Source: Candidatus Brocadia sp.
GTDB taxonomy: Bacteria; Planctomycetota; Brocadiia; Brocadiales; Brocadiaceae
Length of the DNA: 33,019 nucleotides
Assembly: GCA_011525665.1 (NCBI GenBank)
Contig: WYAU01000052.1
Location: 1 to 33,019, forward strand
Direction: 5' to 3'
Position numbers and translations under genes: made by a program. Positions 30,687 to 33,019 of this stretch are shown here, one piece after another; position 1 is the stretch's first letter, and each line of letters starts with the position of its first letter. Below the pieces are notes generated by a model. It had not been told where the DNA came from, made no database searches, and was given only the letters and a program-made list of their open reading frames with translations.

Positions 30687-31793
30687 TCAGGTTTTTCCCT
30701 TTTGATGTTTTTTGATTTCCCTCTCTAGTGCCAGTTTTTCTCTTTGCAATTCCTCTATCAGCTCTTTTTCAGTAGGCAAATAGAGTTTGTATTTCGAGGC
30801 AAAGACGTTCTTGCTGTTTTCAAGGAGCGTATAACGCGCCATAGCCTCATTTTTCTCGGCGCAGAGAATCAATCCGATTGTAGGGTTGTCTTCTGCATGC
30901 TTTATTTCTTTCTCAAAATATCGAATATAGAAATCCATCTGACCGATATCCTGATGGGTTAGCTTGCCGACTTTCAGATCAATAAGCACGAAGCATTTCA
31001 GAATAAAGTTGTAGAAGACAAGGTCGATATAAAAGTGATCGCCATCTATAGTTATCCGTTTCTGTCGGGACACAAATGAGAATCCCTTTCCAAGTTCCAA
31101 AAGGAAATCTTGCAGTTTGTCTATCAGACCTTGTTCCAACTCCTTTTCAAGATAATCTCTGTTCTCCTTCAGCCCAAGAAATTCAAGAACATAAGGGTCT
31201 TTTATAACATCGTGGGGTGTCGCTGACGGTTCAATCTTCTGTATTTCAGTCCTTACCCGTCTTTTGTTTTTGCTTGCTAGGATGCGCTCGTAGTAGAAGG
31301 AGTTTATTTGCCGCTCCAACTGGCGTGTGCTCCAGTTTCCGGCGATGCACTCGTCAAGATAGAATTTACGGACAGCAGGCCGCTCTACTTTTAAAAGCAA
31401 CCGGTAGTGGGTCCAAGAGAGTTCCGGTCGGATTACGGGTAATTCGTCACGCAGTGCGTGATGAATCTTATCAGGTAAAAATTGTGAACGCTCTGCGTTC
31501 AGAATCTCGAATGACAGGTAAAACAACCGCATATATCGCAAATTCGTTTCAGTAAAACCTTTTCCAAAATCCCTGGTTAAACGTATTGATAGTTCCTTTA
31601 AAAGATACTCACCATATCCAGCCTTTGCTTTGCCCCGCTGTTCTTCCTCAACAATAAGTTTGCCGATGTTCCAATACGCCTGAACCATAGCAACATTGAC
31701 GGCAGAGTAAGCCGTCTTTCTGGCATCTTCAAGAATCTGCCTAATGTTTCGATAAGCAGTATCTATTGGCTTGGAAATTATGTTTTTATCCAT
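30687..31793 (-). CDS. DUF1016/YhcG PDDEXK nuclease family protein, full length
   Basis: From the ATG at 31793 (MDKNIISKPIDTAYRNIRQ) the product has about 368 residues. It contains VQAYWNIGKLIVEEEQ, RDFGKGFTETNLRYMRLFY, LSWTHYRLLLKVERP, ERQINSFYYERIL and the nuclease core FSFVSRQKRITI, FYIDLVFYNFILKCFVLIDLK, NPTIGLILCAEKNE. The start is chosen because the codons before it belong to an hsdS-like end (stop 31795-31797), one base away. The linker holds two palindromes (E1, E2). This DUF1016 is of a different subtype from the 26,973 gene, with LSWTHY in place of IPWGHN. Confidence 0.88.
   Translation of the reverse strand: MDKNIISKPIDTAYRNIRQILEDARKTAYSAVNVAMVQAYWNIGKLIVEEEQRGKAKAGYGEYLLKELSIRLTRDFGKGFTETNLRYMRLFYLSFEILNAERSQFLPDKIHHALRDELPVIRPELSWTHYRLLLKVERPAVRKFYLDECIAGNWSTRQLERQINSFYYERILASKNKRRVRTEIQKIEPSATPHDVIKDPYVLEFLGLKENRDYLEKELEQGLIDKLQDFLLELGKGFSFVSRQKRITIDGDHFYIDLVFYNFILKCFVLIDLKVGKLTHQDIGQMDFYIRYFEKEIKHAEDNPTIGLILCAEKNEAMARYTLLENSKNVFASKYKLYLPTEKELIEELQREKLALEREIKKHQKGKT
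31442..31466. repeat. DUF1016 linker palindrome E1
   Basis: Arms ATTCGTCACGCA / TGCGTGATGAAT lie around one base; the only mismatch is a G:T pair. It encodes IHHALRDE on the minus strand, seven residues before LSWTHY; the centre is the first base of a codon. Confidence 0.85.
31481..31505. repeat. DUF1016 linker palindrome E2
   Basis: Arms ATTGTGAACGC / GCGTTCAGAAT lie around TCT with one mismatch. It encodes ILNAERSQ on the minus strand and is in the same codon phase as E1, 14 bases away. Confidence 0.82.
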
Positions 31794-31794
31794 T

Positions 31795-31868
31795 TTAACC
31801 GTTTCCCTCTCCCCACACCTCGGCAATAATTCTTTCAATACAACTTTCCGCCTTTTGGTGCAAGAGGT
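31795..31868 (-). pseudogene. hsdS-like 3' end (scar 5)
   Basis: Codons read VHLLHQKAESCIERIIAEV, then WGEGNG and TAA, one base before the DUF1016 start. It matches scar 1 (RLLRQEAGRRIERMIAEVW). The shared 19-base word appears as a diverged copy at 31848-31866. It begins just after the stop of the unknown 357-residue gene. Confidence 0.6.
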
Positions 31869-31874
31869 GCACGC

Positions 31875-32948
31875 TTATTTGACTTTTTTGTAATAATCTT
31901 TCCAACTGTCATAGTTTAGCAAATCAGGTATTTTGTCTATACTACGAGGTAGTTCTTTCATCAATTTCAATGCCATGCCTTCTTTTAATGCCCGCATTTT
32001 AGCCATCCATATACAATGACCATGCTTAATACTCTTTAAAGACCCATCTTCCTTTTCGTTCCAAGTCGCGATTATTTCTTCTTCGGTCATATCATTTTTT
32101 GATGTATAGAATCCCATCAAATCCCTATAATCGTTAGTTTTCACAGAATAATCTAAAAAGTATTTATAATCGTTTGCAGAAAAAGACCGCTTAATGATTT
32201 CACCACCTTGCTCATCAATAAATAAACCCACTGGTGCGTTAAATCCAAACTTTCTCTGAATATCAACGGGATGCAACAACATCGGAAAATTCACATAGTA
32301 TAGCCACAAAACAGGTTCCAGTATCATTGAAATTTGATGGAAAAAGAAGGCCCTTTCGAGTGTTTGTTCTGGTAAAAAAGAGCCAGAATGTTTTGGTGAA
32401 TGAACTGGTTGATATGGGTGTGCTGAAGATTCAGATAATCCCTTAAGATGGATATCCAATCGCTTTTTTATAGGTTTGCAAAAGTTATCCGGCGGCATTG
32501 ACTGGTTCAATAGGGTGTTCCAGCTCGGGTTAAAGCAATTTTTAAAGTAGTTTTCTAACAATCCATAATCTTGAGACTCCTTAAGCTTCCTATAGAAATA
32601 CGTCTGTAAGATATTAAACTCTAAGAAGAGTCGTAGAAGCAAATCAATAGAAGCCGTCGTGAAGCCGTTTAAGCCACACATAATAGTTTCTATGAGAAGA
32701 TACTTGCTTTCATAATAGAAATACCATTGATGAAACAAGCTTTTTTCGTCCTGTAATTTATAAAGTGGGGCATCAAAAACATCTTGAACGGTATAAAATG
32801 CCGACAGTTTCCATTTGAAATCAAGCCAACCAGCTTTAAAAGCTTTTTCGCCTTCTAAAATATTTAATGTTTCAATGGAGATGTTTGTAAAACGGGTAGT
32901 GTAAAATATATTGTGTAAATTATAAGCGGAGGTAGAAAAAAAGCGCAT
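31875..32948 (-). CDS. Unknown 357-residue protein
   Basis: I do not recognise this protein. It begins MRFFSTSAYNLHNIFYTTRF and has no signal peptide. Aromatic-rich helical stretches (FHQWYFYYESKYLLIETIM, then FTTASIDLLLRLFLEFNIL) are followed by PVLWLYYVNFPMLLHPVDI, an FNAPVGLFIDEQGGEII loop and a C-terminal helical part ending in SWKDYYKKVK. The length is complete and codons are clean. It is placed right before an hsdS-like scar and a DUF1016 gene, so it is a likely cargo of the same accessory locus. Confidence 0.7.
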   Translation of the reverse strand: MRFFSTSAYNLHNIFYTTRFTNISIETLNILEGEKAFKAGWLDFKWKLSAFYTVQDVFDAPLYKLQDEKSLFHQWYFYYESKYLLIETIMCGLNGFTTASIDLLLRLFLEFNILQTYFYRKLKESQDYGLLENYFKNCFNPSWNTLLNQSMPPDNFCKPIKKRLDIHLKGLSESSAHPYQPVHSPKHSGSFLPEQTLERAFFFHQISMILEPVLWLYYVNFPMLLHPVDIQRKFGFNAPVGLFIDEQGGEIIKRSFSANDYKYFLDYSVKTNDYRDLMGFYTSKNDMTEEEIIATWNEKEDGSLKSIKHGHCIWMAKMRALKEGMALKLMKELPRSIDKIPDLLNYDSWKDYYKKVK

Positions 32949-33012
32949 TCCCCACTATACTTGGAGTTGAAAGAGTAAATAACAAAAAAAACCAAGAAAG
33001 GAGGAATACGCT

Positions 33013-33019
33013 ATGTTAG
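33013..33019 (+). CDS. Start of a gene cut by the window edge
   Basis: ATG at 33013 is preceded by AAAGGAGG (32996-33003) at good spacing, a strong ribosome site on the plus strand. Only two full codons are visible, so nothing can be said about the product. It is divergent from the 357-residue gene. Confidence 0.55.

Noticed and set aside
18749-31793. CRISPR array
   Set aside because: The palindromes and repeats differ in sequence or are thousands of bases apart; there are no regular repeat-spacer units.
31794-31838. Upstream start of the last DUF1016 gene (MKELLPRCGERE)
   Set aside because: Those codons are the hsdS-like end read in a different frame; the ATG at 31793 fits the family start.
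32949-33012. Insertion sequence end at the right edge
   Set aside because: I saw no terminal inverted repeat or target duplication within the window, and the following gene is only two codons long here.

Overview
The window looks like chromosome of a Gram-negative bacterium. The mix of genes (a multi-domain DUF4340 protein with a Gld-type ABC module, an omega subunit, an LsrF-type aldolase, a threonine synthase paired with a MoaD-like protein) would fit a planctomycete of the anammox group (Brocadiales), but that is an inference from general resemblance, not something the sequence proves. It falls into two parts: an ordinary metabolic part (about 1-17,800) and an accessory, defence-type part (about 17,850-32,950) that is full of broken genes and repeats. 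I saw no rRNA, tRNA or CRISPR array.

Metabolic part. A secreted beta-helix repeat protein (minus strand, damaged at both ends) is followed by a good promoter and a SAM-I riboswitch with its terminator. These lead into a threonine-synthase-like PLP enzyme and a small MoaD/ThiS-like protein ending in Gly-Gly-Lys. A SAM-sensing leader on this pair suggests that the pair makes homocysteine/methionine using a protein-bound sulfur rather than threonine. Next, on the minus strand, come a DegP/HtrA protease and a block of rpoZ, gldA-like ATPase, gldF-like permease, gldG-like protein and DUF4340 protein. On the plus strand follow cysK-cysE (cysteine synthesis, overlapping by one base), a DUF72 protein whose start is not a normal codon, an LsrF/class I aldolase, a zinc alcohol dehydrogenase and mutM/fpg, which is clearly more GC-rich than most of its surroundings.

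Accessory part, essentially all on the minus strand. It holds five copies of the DUF1016/YhcG PDDEXK-nuclease family: one full length (26,973), one full length with a different N-terminus (30,687), one 5'-truncated (18,749), one split by a single in-frame TGA (21,802-22,989) and one collapsed remnant (28,622). Each lies next to scraps of restriction-modification genes: the first codons of an hsdM, several hsdS-like 3' ends and the C-terminal end of an Eco57I-type methylase. Between them sit other defence or addiction genes: an antitoxin with a broken PemK/MazF-type toxin, a SLATT two-helix membrane effector with a 5'-truncated CD-NTase (a damaged CBASS-like pair), a DprA/SLOG-like protein, a tight four-gene cassette (unknown 181 aa, GIY-YIG nuclease, 58 aa, zinc-hook AAA ATPase), a Panacea/XRE antitoxin with a RelE-like toxin, and an unknown 357-aa protein.

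Two signals stand out. First, every DUF1016 copy carries one or two DNA palindromes at the same place in the protein, the linker before the W-(S/T/G)-H motif. The arm sequences differ from copy to copy, yet all stay palindromic and all are centred on the first base of a codon. Second, a 19-base piece of the hsdS-like 3' end recurs at four module borders and forms the exact break point of two unrelated genes (CD-NTase and AAA ATPase), which suggests that modules were exchanged by recombination through it.
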